A stretch of DNA of 64,000 bases. Origin: an uncultured Mucilaginibacter sp. (GTDB lineage Bacteria > Bacteroidota > Bacteroidia > Sphingobacteriales > Sphingobacteriaceae). The translations under genes and the position numbers were made by a program. Below the pieces are notes generated by a model. It was not told the DNA's origin. It ran no database searches and worked only from the letters and a program-made list of their open reading frames with translations. Shown here in pieces: positions 1-9,418 of this stretch. The stretch spans positions 13,104 through 77,103 of the forward strand of contig NZ_CAMLOV010000003.1 in the NCBI RefSeq assembly GCF_946481715.1, in the 5' to 3' direction. Each line of letters opens with the position of its first letter. Position 1 is the stretch's first letter.

Positions 1-594
1 GACCGTACCCGTGGCGTAGCTGCGGTAACAGCGGAAGACGCGTTAAGCTACAGTTGGACCGGCCCTATATTACGTGCTACTGGCGTTGATTACGACGTAA
101 GGGCCATGGAGCCGTATTCATCATATGAGGATTTTGACTTTGAAGTACCGGTTGGCGATAACGGCGACGTTTACGCCCGCTTTTTGGTGCGCAACGAAGA
201 AATGTGGCAGAGCATGCGTATAATAGAGCAGGCGCTGGCAAAATTAGAGAAAGAACCATCAGATATATTCCACGCGGATGTGCCGGCATTTTACCTGCCT
301 CCTAAGGAAGAAGTATACAATAATATGGAAGCTTTGATCTATCACTTTAAAATTGTGATGGGCGAAGTAGAAACCCCAACTGCCGAAGTTTATCACTCTG
401 TTGAAGGTGCAAACGGCGAACTTGGATTTTATTTGGTTAACGACGGCGGCCGCTCGCCATACCGTTTGCATTTCCGCAGGCCAAGCTTTATCAACTATCA
501 GATGTACGCACCAATGAGCCGCGGCATGCTGTTATCTGATGCGATTATTAACATGAGTAGTTTAAACGTAATAGCAGGAGAATTAGATGCTTAG
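1..594 (+). CDS. nuoD: NADH-quinone oxidoreductase subunit D (49 kDa subunit), 3' part
   Basis: The reading frame is open from base 1 and stops at 592-594, so this is the C-terminal ~197 residues of a gene that begins before the window. NuoD sits in the peripheral arm of complex I and, with NuoB, forms the quinone-binding cavity; it is related to the large subunit of NiFe hydrogenases. The visible part reads GPILRATGVDYDVR near the left edge and SYRLHFRRPSFINYQM-type sequence (as SPYRLHFRRPSF) near the end, both typical of the family, and it closes with the usual short C-terminal tail (AGELDA). The stop overlaps the start of nuoE by 8 bases, which fits translational coupling. An ATG at 106 lies inside the gene and is not its start. 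Confidence 0.95.
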   Translation, partial: DRTRGVAAVTAEDALSYSWTGPILRATGVDYDVRAMEPYSSYEDFDFEVPVGDNGDVYARFLVRNEEMWQSMRIIEQALAKLEKEPSDIFHADVPAFYLPPKEEVYNNMEALIYHFKIVMGEVETPTAEVYHSVEGANGELGFYLVNDGGRSPYRLHFRRPSFINYQMYAPMSRGMLLSDAIINMSSLNVIAGELDA

Positions 595-1111
595 CGTACA
601 GGATACCAATACACCGGTAACGTTTTCGCCGGAACTGACAGCAAAGTTTGCAGATGTGGTTAGCCGTTACCCTGTGGGTAAACAGAAATCGGCCTTGTTG
701 CCTATACTGCATTTGGTGCAGGCAGCATATGGCTGGGTAAGCGCACCTGCGATGGATGCCGTTGCCGAATACCTGTCTATCCAACCGATAGAGGTTTACG
801 AGGTAGCGTCGTTTTATACGATGTACTTTTTAAAGCCGCAGGGCAAGTATATGCTTGAAGTTTGCCGCACCGGCCCCTGCGAAATAGTAGGCGCTACGCC
901 AATAATGGAACATATAGAAAAAACACTTGGCGTAAAAGAAGGCGACGTAACCGAAGATGGCTTATTTAGCTGGAGAGGTGTTGAGTGCCTGGCAGCCTGT
1001 GGTTTTGGCCCAGTATTGCAAATTGGCCCTGAGTATACTTTTTACGAGAACCTAACTGCCGATTCGGTTGATAAATTGATTGGTGATTTAAAAGCAAAGG
1101 CGAACAACTAA
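587..1111 (+). CDS. nuoE: NADH-quinone oxidoreductase subunit E (24 kDa, 2Fe-2S)
   Basis: 174-residue thioredoxin-like ferredoxin subunit of the NADH-dehydrogenase module of complex I; it carries the N1a [2Fe-2S] cluster next to the FMN of NuoF. The four cluster ligands are visible as C93-x4-C98 (CRTGPC) and C134-x3-C138 (CLAAC). Length matches the family (about 160-180 residues). The ATG at 587 overlaps the nuoD stop by 8 bases, and its own stop shares a base with the nuoF ATG at 1111, so nuoD-E-F are almost certainly translated from one message. Nothing unusual is seen. Confidence 0.97.
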   Translation: MLSVQDTNTPVTFSPELTAKFADVVSRYPVGKQKSALLPILHLVQAAYGWVSAPAMDAVAEYLSIQPIEVYEVASFYTMYFLKPQGKYMLEVCRTGPCEIVGATPIMEHIEKTLGVKEGDVTEDGLFSWRGVECLAACGFGPVLQIGPEYTFYENLTADSVDKLIGDLKAKANN

Positions 1112-2466
1112 TGGGACGCAAACTTTTACTCGAACATATTAACGTACCCGGCATCAACACTTTTGATGTGTACCGCTCTAAGGGTGGCTATGCAGCCGTG
1201 GAGAAAGCCTTGAAAACTCTTACACCCGAAGAAGTGGTGGAAGAGGTTAAAAAATCGGGCTTGCGCGGCCGTGGTGGCGCTGGTTTCCCTACCGGGATGA
1301 AGTGGAGCTTTTTGGCCAAGCCCGAAGGTGTGGAACGTTACCTGGTTTGCAACGCCGATGAATCTGAGCCCGGTACTTTTAAAGACCGTTTTTTGATGAC
1401 CTATATCCCTCACTTATTGATAGAGGGAATGATCGTAGCCAGCTTTGCGCTTGGTGCAAAAACATCATACATATACGTTCGCGGGGAAATGATGCCGCAG
1501 ATACGCATACTGGAAAAAGCTATTGCCGAAGCAAAAGCAAAAGGTTTTTTGGGTAAAAATATTTTAGGGACAGATTATAGCCTGGAGCTTTATGTACAAC
1601 CCGGCGGCGGCGCCTACATTTGCGGCGAAGAAACCGCTTTGTTAGAGTCATTGGAGGGCAAGCGCGGCAATCCAAGGATAAAGCCACCATTCCCGGCTAT
1701 TGCTGGCTTGTATGGCTGCCCAACTGTGGTAAACAACGTTGAATCAATTGCGGCTGTTGTGCCTATCATTAACGATGGCGGCGAAGAGTATGCAAAAATT
1801 GGCATTGGCCGCAGTACCGGTACTAAACTGATCTCAGCTGGTGGTAACCTGAAGAAACCCGGCGTTTACGAAATAGACTTGGGCTTACCGGCCGAAGAAT
1901 TTTTATACAGCGATGAATATTGCGGGGGCATTGCCAATGGCAAACGCTTAAAGGCGGTTGTTGCGGGTGGTTCATCTGTACCAATTCTTCCTGCCAACCT
2001 ATTCTTAAAAACAGTTAACAATGAAGCACGGCTGATGAGCTACGAGTCATTGGCCGATGGCGGTTTTGTTAGTGGTACAATGATGGGTTCGGGCGGTTTT
2101 ATCGCTTATGACGAAGACCAGTGCATTGTGCGCAATACCTGGAACTTTGCACGTTTTTATCACCACGAAAGCTGTGGGCAATGCTCGCCATGCCGCGAAG
2201 GTACCGGCTGGATGGAAAAGGTTTTACACCGCCTGGAATATGGCCACGGTAAAATGAGCGACATGGACCTGCTGGTTGATGTATCTAAAAAAATTGAAGG
2301 AAATACCATTTGCCCGCTGGGTGATGCTGCGGCCTGGCCCGTTGCCAGTGCCATACGCCACTTTAGGGACGAATTTGAATGGCACGTAACAAACGCCTAC
2401 GAAGCAACCACACGTAACTATGGGATAGCGCATTATGCAGACCCTTTGAATGCGGTTGTTGCATAG
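1111..2466 (+). CDS. nuoF: NADH-quinone oxidoreductase subunit F (51 kDa, FMN and NADH binding)
   Basis: 451-residue catalytic subunit that oxidises NADH, reduces FMN and passes electrons to the N3 [4Fe-4S] cluster. Visible motifs: glycine-rich nucleotide site [10 protein letters not shown] at residues 53-62, second glycine-rich segment starting at G165 ([16 protein letters not shown]), and the cluster ligands C355-x2-C358-x2-C361 (CGQCSPC) with C401 (TICPLGD). Length and order are standard. The start ATG shares one base with the nuoE stop. A 28-base gap separates it from the nuoG-like gene. Confidence 0.97.
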   Translation: MGRKLLLEHINVPGINTFDVYRSKGGYAAVEKALKTLTPEEVVEEVKKSGLRGRGGAGFPTGMKWSFLAKPEGVERYLVCNADESEPGTFKDRFLMTYIPHLLIEGMIVASFALGAKTSYIYVRGEMMPQIRILEKAIAEAKAKGFLGKNILGTDYSLELYVQPGGGAYICGEETALLESLEGKRGNPRIKPPFPAIAGLYGCPTVVNNVESIAAVVPIINDGGEEYAKIGIGRSTGTKLISAGGNLKKPGVYEIDLGLPAEEFLYSDEYCGGIANGKRLKAVVAGGSSVPILPANLFLKTVNNEARLMSYESLADGGFVSGTMMGSGGFIAYDEDQCIVRNTWNFARFYHHESCGQCSPCREGTGWMEKVLHRLEYGHGKMSDMDLLVDVSKKIEGNTICPLGDAAAWPVASAIRHFRDEFEWHVTNAYEATTRNYGIAHYADPLNAVVA

Positions 2467-2494
2467 ATAAAATACTAACGACTAACAGAAGTCA

Positions 2495-3493
2495 ATGAAA
2501 GTTACAATTGATAGTATAACAATTGAAGTAGAGCCAGGAACTACTATCCTAAACGCCGCGAGGATGATAGGTGGTGATATCGTTCCGCCTGCTATGTGCT
2601 ATTACTCCAAGCTGGAAGGCAGCGGCGGTAAATGCCGTACCTGTTTGGTACAGGTAAGCAAGGGCTCTGAAAAAGACCCGCGCCCTATGCCAAAGCTGGT
2701 AGCAAGCTGCCGTACCACTGTTATGGACGGTATGGAGGTGAAAAACATATCTTCCCCGGAAGTTATTGAAGCGCGTAAAGGTGTGGTGGAGATGCTTTTG
2801 ATAAACCACCCGTTGGATTGCCCGGTTTGCGACCAGGCCGGCGAATGCCACCTGCAAGACTTGGGTTACGAACATGGTGCTGCCAAAACCCGCTACGAAT
2901 TCGACCGCCGCACGTTTGAAAAAATTGACATAGGCGATAAAATACAACTGCACATGACGCGTTGCATCCTTTGCTACCGTTGCGTGTTTGTTGCCGACCA
3001 GATAACCGACCACCGTATCCACGGTATCCTAAATCGGGGCGACCACTCCGAAATATCCACCTATATCACTAAAGCGGTTGATAATGATTTTAGCGGTAAT
3101 GTAATTGATGTTTGCCCGGTAGGTGCATTAACAGATAGAACCTTCCGATTTAAGAACCGCGTATGGTTTACCAAACCGGTAGAGGCCCATCGCGAATGCG
3201 AGAACCCTAAATGCTGCGGTAAAGTAACGCTGTGGTATAAAGGCGAAGATGTTTTGCGCGTGACTGCACGTAAAGACGAATATGGTGAAGCAGAAGAATT
3301 TATTTGTAATACCTGCCGTTTTGATAAGAAGAAAACTGCTGATTGGGTAATAGAAGGCCCACGCAAAGTATCAAACAAATCGGTTATCAGTTCTAACCAC
3401 TACGATACGCTTATGCCATTGCCGGTTGTAAAAACCAACCCGCTGTTGCAGCAAGCCAATAAAGAACAATTTGAAAGGGAGACACGCCTGTAA
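2495..3493 (+). CDS. nuoG: Short NuoG-like subunit (2Fe-2S / 4Fe-4S electron-wire protein)
   Basis: 332-residue protein at the nuoG position. It keeps all N-terminal iron-sulfur domains of NuoG: [2Fe-2S] ligands C35, C47, C50, C72; the His/Cys [4Fe-4S] site H105-x3-C109-x2-C112-x5-C118; and a third site C157-x2-C160-x2-C163 with C207. Further cysteines follow (ECENPKCCG, FICNTCRF). The large molybdopterin-oxidoreductase-like C-terminal domain of enterobacterial NuoG (about 900 residues in all) is absent. Short forms of this kind are, to my knowledge, normal in Bacteroidota, so this is a lineage trait, not a truncation: the frame ends cleanly in a one-base overlap with nuoH. It passes electrons from NuoE/F toward NuoI. 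Confidence 0.93.
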   Translation: MKVTIDSITIEVEPGTTILNAARMIGGDIVPPAMCYYSKLEGSGGKCRTCLVQVSKGSEKDPRPMPKLVASCRTTVMDGMEVKNISSPEVIEARKGVVEMLLINHPLDCPVCDQAGECHLQDLGYEHGAAKTRYEFDRRTFEKIDIGDKIQLHMTRCILCYRCVFVADQITDHRIHGILNRGDHSEISTYITKAVDNDFSGNVIDVCPVGALTDRTFRFKNRVWFTKPVEAHRECENPKCCGKVTLWYKGEDVLRVTARKDEYGEAEEFICNTCRFDKKKTADWVIEGPRKVSNKSVISSNHYDTLMPLPVVKTNPLLQQANKEQFERETRL

Positions 3494-4527
3494 TGGAATT
3501 AGCAGAAATAGGTATAAAATTCGCTTTGGTAGCTATCATTTTTGGTATTAGCCTGGTGGTGGCTATGTATTCTACTTATGCCGAGCGCAAAATAGCGGCA
3601 TTTTTTCAGGACCGGGTTGGCCCTAACCGTGCAGGTCCCTTTGGTATTTTACAGCCATTGGCCGATGGTGCCAAGATGTTTTTGAAGGAAGAGATCATCC
3701 CGACCAACGCAACACCGTTTTTATTTATAGTTGGCCCATCGTTGGCTATTCTAACCGCTTGTATCGGCTCTGCTGTTATACCGTGGGGGCAAAATATAGT
3801 TATCGCAGGTAAAACAATACCGTTGCAGGTTACTGATATTAACGTAGGCATCCTGTACATATTCGGCGTAGTATCATTAGGCGTATATGGTGTAATGATA
3901 GGCGGCTGGGCATCAAACAACAAATACTCCCTGTTAGGCGCTATCCGCGCGGCATCGCAAAATATCAGCTACGAAATTTCGATGGGGCTTTCTATTATCG
4001 CATTATTGCTGGTAACCGGCACCCTTAGCCTTGGAGAAATTGCACAACAGCAACACGGCTGGCATTGGAATGTGATTTATCAGCCGGTAGGTTTTATCCT
4101 GTTCCTGATATGTGCCTTTGCAGAAACTAATCGTACACCGTTTGACCTGCCCGAGTGCGAAACTGAGTTGGTTGGCGGTTACCACACCGAGTACTCTTCC
4201 ATGAAGTTGGGTTTTTACCTTTTCGCAGAGTACATCAATATGTTTATTTCATCGGCAGTAATGGTAACCTTATACTGGGGCAGCTATAACTATCCGGGCA
4301 TGGACTACATGAACGAATTATTGGGTACAACCTGGGGGCCATTATTTGGTTTCGGTGTAATGTTCTTTAAAACGTTGCTGTTCATTTTCTTTTTTATGTG
4401 GGTGCGCTGGACTATCCCGCGTTTCCGCTACGACCAACTGATGGACCTGGGCTGGAAAGTATTGATACCTTTGGCCATTGCCAATATTGTTATAACCGGT
4501 ATAGTTATTACTTTTTTTAAATTATAA
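3493..4527 (+). CDS. nuoH: NADH-quinone oxidoreductase subunit H (membrane, quinone site)
   Basis: 344-residue polytopic membrane subunit (about 8 hydrophobic segments) that joins the peripheral and membrane arms and forms the entry of the quinone chamber. Family signatures are visible: the GPNRAGPFGILQPLADG stretch near residues 40-56 and the conserved acidic loop AETNRTPFDLPECE around residues 212-225. Length is near the usual 320-350. The ATG overlaps the stop of the nuoG-like gene by one base. Confidence 0.97.
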   Translation: MELAEIGIKFALVAIIFGISLVVAMYSTYAERKIAAFFQDRVGPNRAGPFGILQPLADGAKMFLKEEIIPTNATPFLFIVGPSLAILTACIGSAVIPWGQNIVIAGKTIPLQVTDINVGILYIFGVVSLGVYGVMIGGWASNNKYSLLGAIRAASQNISYEISMGLSIIALLLVTGTLSLGEIAQQQHGWHWNVIYQPVGFILFLICAFAETNRTPFDLPECETELVGGYHTEYSSMKLGFYLFAEYINMFISSAVMVTLYWGSYNYPGMDYMNELLGTTWGPLFGFGVMFFKTLLFIFFFMWVRWTIPRFRYDQLMDLGWKVLIPLAIANIVITGIVITFFKL

Positions 4528-4538
4528 GGTAGTTGATA

Positions 4539-5036
4539 ATGGAATCATTAAGTAATAAAAAGAAAGTTTTAGAAGTAAAGCCGCTCAATTTTTGGGAACG
4601 TGCTTACCTGCCTGCTATTGCAAAAGGGTTGAGCATTACCATGGGTCATTTCTTTAAAAAACCCGTTACTATACAATACCCCGAACAAAAACGCGAGTTC
4701 TCTGAAAACTACCGTGGCTTGCACTCGCTTAAACGCGACGAGAACGGTGCGGAGCGCTGTACGGCTTGTGGCCTTTGTGCATTATCGTGCCCTGCGGAAG
4801 CCATTACCATGACCGCCTCTGAGCGCCAAAAAGGCGAAGAGCATTTATACCGCGAAGAAAAGTACGCTGCTGTTTACGAGATAAACATGCTGCGCTGTAT
4901 TTTTTGCGGCCTTTGCGAAGAAGCCTGCCCTAAAGAGGCGATATATTTGGATGGCGATATCGTCCCTTCGGATTACCTGCGCAAGGATTTTATTTACGGT
5001 AAAGACAAATTAGTAGAAGCACCTTTAAATCAATAA
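4539..5036 (+). CDS. nuoI: NADH-quinone oxidoreductase subunit I (two 4Fe-4S clusters)
   Basis: 165-residue ferredoxin-like subunit carrying clusters N6a and N6b, which hand electrons to NuoB. Both CxxCxxCxxxCP motifs are present: C74/C77/C80/C84 (CTACGLCALSCP) and C120/C123/C126/C130 (CIFCGLCEEACP). I choose the ATG at 4539; the frame can be extended two codons to a TTG at 4533, but ATG is the simpler start and a purine-rich AAGGT lies about 9 bases upstream of it. Length agrees with the family. Confidence 0.95.
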   Translation: MESLSNKKKVLEVKPLNFWERAYLPAIAKGLSITMGHFFKKPVTIQYPEQKREFSENYRGLHSLKRDENGAERCTACGLCALSCPAEAITMTASERQKGEEHLYREEKYAAVYEINMLRCIFCGLCEEACPKEAIYLDGDIVPSDYLRKDFIYGKDKLVEAPLNQ

Positions 5037-5055
5037 CAGAAGTTTTATACCTTTG
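5024..5055 (+). promoter_or_regulatory. Candidate internal promoter before nuoJ
   Basis: TACCTTTG at 5048-5055 is an exact match to the Bacteroidota -7 consensus TAnnTTTG. A TTTA at 5024-5027, 20 bases upstream, could serve as a weak -33 element (consensus TTTG). It falls in the 61-base nuoI-nuoJ gap, the largest but one inside the operon. A 7-bp inverted repeat (5052-5058 with 5070-5076) overlaps the -7 box and would lie near the 5' end of such a transcript. This is inferred from sequence only. Confidence 0.4.
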
Positions 5056-5097
5056 CCCCACTATTACAAGGGCAAAAGTATATTGTAAAATATAAAC

Positions 5098-5607
5098 ATG
5101 CATACATTTTACTTCATCGCGTTTTTATCTGTATTTTTCTCAATACTGGTTATTTCTGCAAAGAACCCGGTGCATAGTATCCTGTACCTCATCCTTACGT
5201 TTTTTACATTTACTATTCACTATATTTTAATGAATGCCCAGTTTTTGGCCATCGTAAACTTTATTGTTTATATGGGTGCCATACTGGTATTGTTTTTATA
5301 TACACTGATGCTGATCAACCTCAACAAAGAGAGCGAACCGGTGAAGCCATTTATGGTGAAACTTGCCGGCGTTGTTGGAGCGGGAATTTTAATGGTAGCA
5401 TTAGTATCCTCATTAAAGTCATTAGGTGCATCGGCGCCGGTAGTATTGCAAAACCCCAACCTTGGGCTGGTAAAAAACCTGGGGAAAGTTTTATTTAACG
5501 AATTTTTATTGCCGTTTGAAGTATCGTCGGTATTGCTGTTATCGGCAATGGTGGGCGCTGTTTTACTGGCAACCAAAGACCCTAAAGAACCAAAAGCAAC
5601 CATCTGA
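5098..5607 (+). CDS. nuoJ: NADH-quinone oxidoreductase subunit J
   Basis: 169-residue membrane subunit of complex I with five predicted hydrophobic segments, including the conserved stretch around [14 protein letters not shown] (residues 23-36) and [19 protein letters not shown] (about 53-71), which contains the pi-bulge helix region of ND6/NuoJ. It helps couple quinone chemistry to proton pumping. It follows a 61-base gap with a candidate promoter and its stop shares one base with the nuoK start. Confidence 0.95.
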   Translation: MHTFYFIAFLSVFFSILVISAKNPVHSILYLILTFFTFTIHYILMNAQFLAIVNFIVYMGAILVLFLYTLMLINLNKESEPVKPFMVKLAGVVGAGILMVALVSSLKSLGASAPVVLQNPNLGLVKNLGKVLFNEFLLPFEVSSVLLLSAMVGAVLLATKDPKEPKATI

Positions 5608-5936
5608 TGAACAGTGTAGCCAATACCATTCAAGCGGTGCCGCTTAACCATTACATATTATTAAGCGCTGTAATATTTTCTATCGGTGTTATGGGTGTGC
5701 TTCTACGCCGCAATGCCATTGTGATATTTATGTCGGTTGAGTTGATGCTTAACTCGGTTAACCTGCTTCTCACCGCATTTTCGGTTTACCGTGGCGACGC
5801 GGCCGGACAGGTTTTTGTGTTTTTTATTATGGCACTTGCCGCTGCCGAAGTTGCAGTTGGGCTGGCCATAATAGTAATGATATACCGCAACACCAATTCG
5901 ATAGATATTAACGTATTGAACAGGTTGAAATGGTAA
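5607..5936 (+). CDS. nuoK: NADH-quinone oxidoreductase subunit K
   Basis: 109-residue membrane subunit with three hydrophobic helices, homologous to ND4L and to MrpC. The two buried glutamates needed for proton translocation in the family are visible in [12 protein letters not shown] and in [13 protein letters not shown]. The ATG overlaps the nuoJ stop (TGATG arrangement). The first ~14 residues before the hydrophobic helix are a little longer than in short NuoK proteins, so an internal start cannot be excluded. Confidence 0.95.
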   Translation: MNSVANTIQAVPLNHYILLSAVIFSIGVMGVLLRRNAIVIFMSVELMLNSVNLLLTAFSVYRGDAAGQVFVFFIMALAAAEVAVGLAIIVMIYRNTNSIDINVLNRLKW

Positions 5937-6001
5937 GTCCGGTTTCGGATTTCGAATTTTCAATTTCGGATTTAACAAGATAATAACGTACAACGGAAAA
6001 A
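5937..6001. repeat. Short ATTTCGGATTT-type intergenic repeat
   Basis: The 65-base gap between nuoK and nuoL contains two copies of a TTTCGGATTT word (about 5943-5952 and 5964-5973) separated by a related CGAATTTTCAA stretch. A similar run of CATTTRRGATT words occurs at 21176-21224. Such AT-rich, slippage-like intergenic words look like simple-sequence filler; no regulatory role is claimed. Confidence 0.4.
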
Positions 6002-7906
6002 ATGAATCAATATATCTGGCTTATTCCTATACTACCTTTGGCCGGTTTTGTTATAAACGGACTGGGGCGTAACACCCTGTCGAAAAACGTTATTGGCGCT
6101 ATTGGCAGCTTGCTGGTACTTGTTGCCTTTGGGATAAGTTTAGCTGCTTTCTTCCAGATAAAACAAACGGCTACTCCAATAAACGTTACATTGTTTAACT
6201 GGATAAGCGTTGGCGATATAAAAATACCTTTTGCTTTCCTGATAGATCAGTTAAGCTCTATAATGCTGTTGATCATTACAGGCGTGGGGTTCCTTATCCA
6301 TCTGTATTCTGTAGGTTACATGCACGATGATGCCGGCTTTGGTAAGTTCTTCGCGTACTTAAACCTGTTTGTATTCTTCATGCTGCTGCTGGTAATGGGC
6401 AGCAATTACATTATTATGTTTATTGGCTGGGAAGGCGTGGGTTTATGCTCGTACCTGCTCATCGGTTTTTGGTATACCAATGCCAGCTATGCCGATGCCG
6501 CCAAGAAAGCATTCATCATGAACCGTATTGGCGACCTTGGCTTTTTACTCGGCGTGTTTTTATTAACAGCCGTTTTTAAAAGCGTAGAGTTTGCTACTAT
6601 TTTCCCAAAAGCAGCCACGATGGTAAGTGGGGACATGTTCTTTACTGTAGTCACTTTGTTACTGTTTATTGGCGCGATTGGTAAATCGGCGCAGTTGCCG
6701 TTGTTTACCTGGTTGCCCGACGCAATGGCCGGTCCAACACCGGTTTCGGCGCTGATACACGCGGCTACCATGGTTACAGCAGGTATCTATATGATTGCCC
6801 GCTCAAACGTACTCTTTTCAATGGCACCCGAAACAATGGAGGTTATTGCGATAGTGGGTTTAACAACCGCCTGCTTTGCCGCGCTGATAGCCCTAACACA
6901 AACCGACATTAAAAAGGTACTGGCCTATTCAACCGTATCGCAATTAGGCTACATGTTTTTAGGTTTGGGCGTTGGCGCTTATACCGGCTCATTCTTCCAC
7001 GTATTAACCCACGCTTTCTTTAAAGCGTTATTGTTCCTGGGTGCAGGCTCGGTTATACACGCCATGAGCGGCGAACAGGATATGCGCAAGATGGGTGGCT
7101 TAAGCGGTAAGATCAAGATCACATTTGCTACCATGCTCATTGGTACTATTGCCATTTCAGGGATACCGCCGTTCTCGGGCTTCTTTTCAAAAGATGAAAT
7201 CTTAGCAGCGGCATTCGCACACAGCACTACCTTTTATGTGGTGGGGGTATTTACAGCAATGCTCACTTCTTTCTACATGTTCCGGATGATGTACCTTACT
7301 TTTTGGGGTAAATTCCGCGGAACGCACGAACAGGAGCACCACCTGCACGAATCGCCACCAAGCATGACCATCCCATTGATAGTATTAGCGATATTATCTA
7401 TTATCGGAGGTTTCATAAACGTTCCTACGGTGCTATGGGGGCATCACGAGTTGGCCGACTTCCTTGCTCCTGTATTTGAAGATACTGCAAAAATTTTGGG
7501 CGAGCACGAGTTGAGCCATAGCACAGAAATTACTTTAATGCTGATATCGGTTGGGGTAGCTTTGGTAGCCATGATTTATGCATATGTTAAATATGTAAAA
7601 GGTGGCAGCCTGCCGGTATCTGATGAAGAAGAGCGCCCGGCACTGGCGAACCTTTCCTACCACAAGTTCTATGTTGACGAATTGTACGACACCATCATCC
7701 GCAAGCCGCTCGATTTCCTTTCGGAATTTTTATATAACATAATTGAAAAATTAGGTATCGATGGATTGGTGAACGGGCTTGGCAAAGGCACAATAGAATC
7801 GAGCAAAGGCTTGCGCTTGTTGCAAACGGGCAATGTGGGCTTTTATATTTTTATGATGGTAGTAGGTATAGTGGCCATTTTGATATACGGGATAACTAAA
7901 ATATAA
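6002..7906 (+). CDS. nuoL: NADH-quinone oxidoreductase subunit L (antiporter-like proton channel)
   Basis: 634-residue polytopic subunit at the distal end of the membrane arm, one of three Mrp-antiporter-like proton channels. Signature segments are the acidic helix GWEGVGLCSYLLIGFW (about residues 142-157) and the lysine helix with GKSAQLPLFTWLPDAM (starting near residue 228). The C-terminal third has the extra helices and amphipathic lateral-helix region expected of NuoL but not of NuoM/N. Length is normal. The gap to nuoM is 25 bases. Confidence 0.97.
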   Translation: MNQYIWLIPILPLAGFVINGLGRNTLSKNVIGAIGSLLVLVAFGISLAAFFQIKQTATPINVTLFNWISVGDIKIPFAFLIDQLSSIMLLIITGVGFLIHLYSVGYMHDDAGFGKFFAYLNLFVFFMLLLVMGSNYIIMFIGWEGVGLCSYLLIGFWYTNASYADAAKKAFIMNRIGDLGFLLGVFLLTAVFKSVEFATIFPKAATMVSGDMFFTVVTLLLFIGAIGKSAQLPLFTWLPDAMAGPTPVSALIHAATMVTAGIYMIARSNVLFSMAPETMEVIAIVGLTTACFAALIALTQTDIKKVLAYSTVSQLGYMFLGLGVGAYTGSFFHVLTHAFFKALLFLGAGSVIHAMSGEQDMRKMGGLSGKIKITFATMLIGTIAISGIPPFSGFFSKDEILAAAFAHSTTFYVVGVFTAMLTSFYMFRMMYLTFWGKFRGTHEQEHHLHESPPSMTIPLIVLAILSIIGGFINVPTVLWGHHELADFLAPVFEDTAKILGEHELSHSTEITLMLISVGVALVAMIYAYVKYVKGGSLPVSDEEERPALANLSYHKFYVDELYDTIIRKPLDFLSEFLYNIIEKLGIDGLVNGLGKGTIESSKGLRLLQTGNVGFYIFMMVVGIVAILIYGITKI

Positions 7907-7931
7907 AACAATAGCGTTTTTAACATATAAA

Positions 7932-9398
7932 ATGACGGTTAGCATTTTACTTTTTTTACCGATAGTAGCAGCGCTTGTAGTATTGCTGTTTAAAAACGAG
8001 ATGGCAAAGCATGTTGCTATGTTTTTTGCCATTGCCGAACTGGCTATTGCCTTATATTTTTTAAGTGGCTTTGTCCCCGATGCTTCCTTACAATACGGGA
8101 TTGATGTACCTTGGATAAAACAGTTCGGTATTTATTTTAAAGCAGGTATCGATGGCATTAGCATGATAATGGTATTGCTTACCACAGGGCTTGTGCCGCT
8201 TATTATCCTTACAACTTACCAGCACGAATATAAAAATGCCAAGGCCTTTTACGCCTTGATATTGTTTATGCAGGCGGGGTTGTTAACCGTGTTCACGGCT
8301 TTCGACGGCTTTTTATTTTACGTTGGCTGGGAAGCTGCGCTGATACCCATTTACTTCATATGCGCATTATGGGGTGGCGAAAACCGCATCCGCATCAATA
8401 TTAAATTCTTTATCTACACGTTCGCGGGTTCGTTATTTATGCTGATAGGCATTATTTACCTGTACCTGCAAACGCCCACCAAAGATTACGACCTGCAGCA
8501 TTTTTACGACCTTAGCTTAAGCCCGGCCCACCAGTCGTGGGTGTTTTTAGCTTTCTTTGTAGCATTTGCTATTAAGATGCCGATATTCCCTTTCCACACC
8601 TGGCAGCCCGATACATATACCGAAGCGCCCACCGGCGGCACAATGATGTTATCAGGCATTATGCTAAAAATGGGTATCTATGGCGTTATCCGTTGGCTGA
8701 TACCAAATGCACCGCTTGGTTTTTTAACGTGGGTTAATGTTGCTGTTATACTCTCTATCATTGGCATTGTATACGCATCGTTGATAGCGTTTAAACAAAT
8801 AGATGGTAAACGTTTGGTAGCTTACTCCTCAATTGCCCACGTAGGCTTAATTGCCGCCGGTATTTTTGCCTGGAACATATACGGTGTGCAGGGGGCGATG
8901 ATACAAATGATAAGCCACGGCATCAACGTAGTAGGGATGTTCTTTATATGGGATATCATCAGCCGGCGTTTAGGTACCCGTGATATTAGCAAACTTGGCG
9001 GTATAGCTAAAGTAGCTCCGCATTTTGCGATAGCTTTTTTAATTATTGTTTTAGGCACGGTAGCGTTGCCACTAACCAACGGTTTTGTAGGGGAGTTTTT
9101 ATTGCTGAGGGGTGTATTTGCACGCGGGCTTTATACCGCAGCAATTGCCGGTACAACCATTATATTGGGCGCGGTATATATGCTGCGCATGTACAAAAAT
9201 GTAATGCAGGGCGAATTGAACGACCTTACCGCAACCTTTACTGATATTAAGGGCTCTGAGAAATTAGCACTGGGTATTATCTGTGCACTCATCATCGTTA
9301 TTGGCGTTTACCCGCAACCTTTGTTACACATTTCAGAAGCATCGGTTACCAATTTGGTTAATACCGTAAGCCATAAATTTATTACAACGAAATTTTAA
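7932..9398 (+). CDS. nuoM: NADH-quinone oxidoreductase subunit M (antiporter-like proton channel)
   Basis: 488-residue membrane subunit, second antiporter-like channel of complex I. It shows the acidic-helix motif GWEAALIPIYFICALWGG and the lysine/proline helix AIKMPIFPFHTWQPDTY followed by EAPTGGTMMLSGIMLKMG, both diagnostic. Fourteen or so hydrophobic stretches are expected from the composition. It sits 25 bases after nuoL and 20 bases before nuoN, in the canonical order. Confidence 0.97.
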   Translation: MTVSILLFLPIVAALVVLLFKNEMAKHVAMFFAIAELAIALYFLSGFVPDASLQYGIDVPWIKQFGIYFKAGIDGISMIMVLLTTGLVPLIILTTYQHEYKNAKAFYALILFMQAGLLTVFTAFDGFLFYVGWEAALIPIYFICALWGGENRIRINIKFFIYTFAGSLFMLIGIIYLYLQTPTKDYDLQHFYDLSLSPAHQSWVFLAFFVAFAIKMPIFPFHTWQPDTYTEAPTGGTMMLSGIMLKMGIYGVIRWLIPNAPLGFLTWVNVAVILSIIGIVYASLIAFKQIDGKRLVAYSSIAHVGLIAAGIFAWNIYGVQGAMIQMISHGINVVGMFFIWDIISRRLGTRDISKLGGIAKVAPHFAIAFLIIVLGTVALPLTNGFVGEFLLLRGVFARGLYTAAIAGTTIILGAVYMLRMYKNVMQGELNDLTATFTDIKGSEKLALGIICALIIVIGVYPQPLLHISEASVTNLVNTVSHKFITTKF

Positions 9399-9418
9399 AG
9401 TACAGATATAATAAGCTA

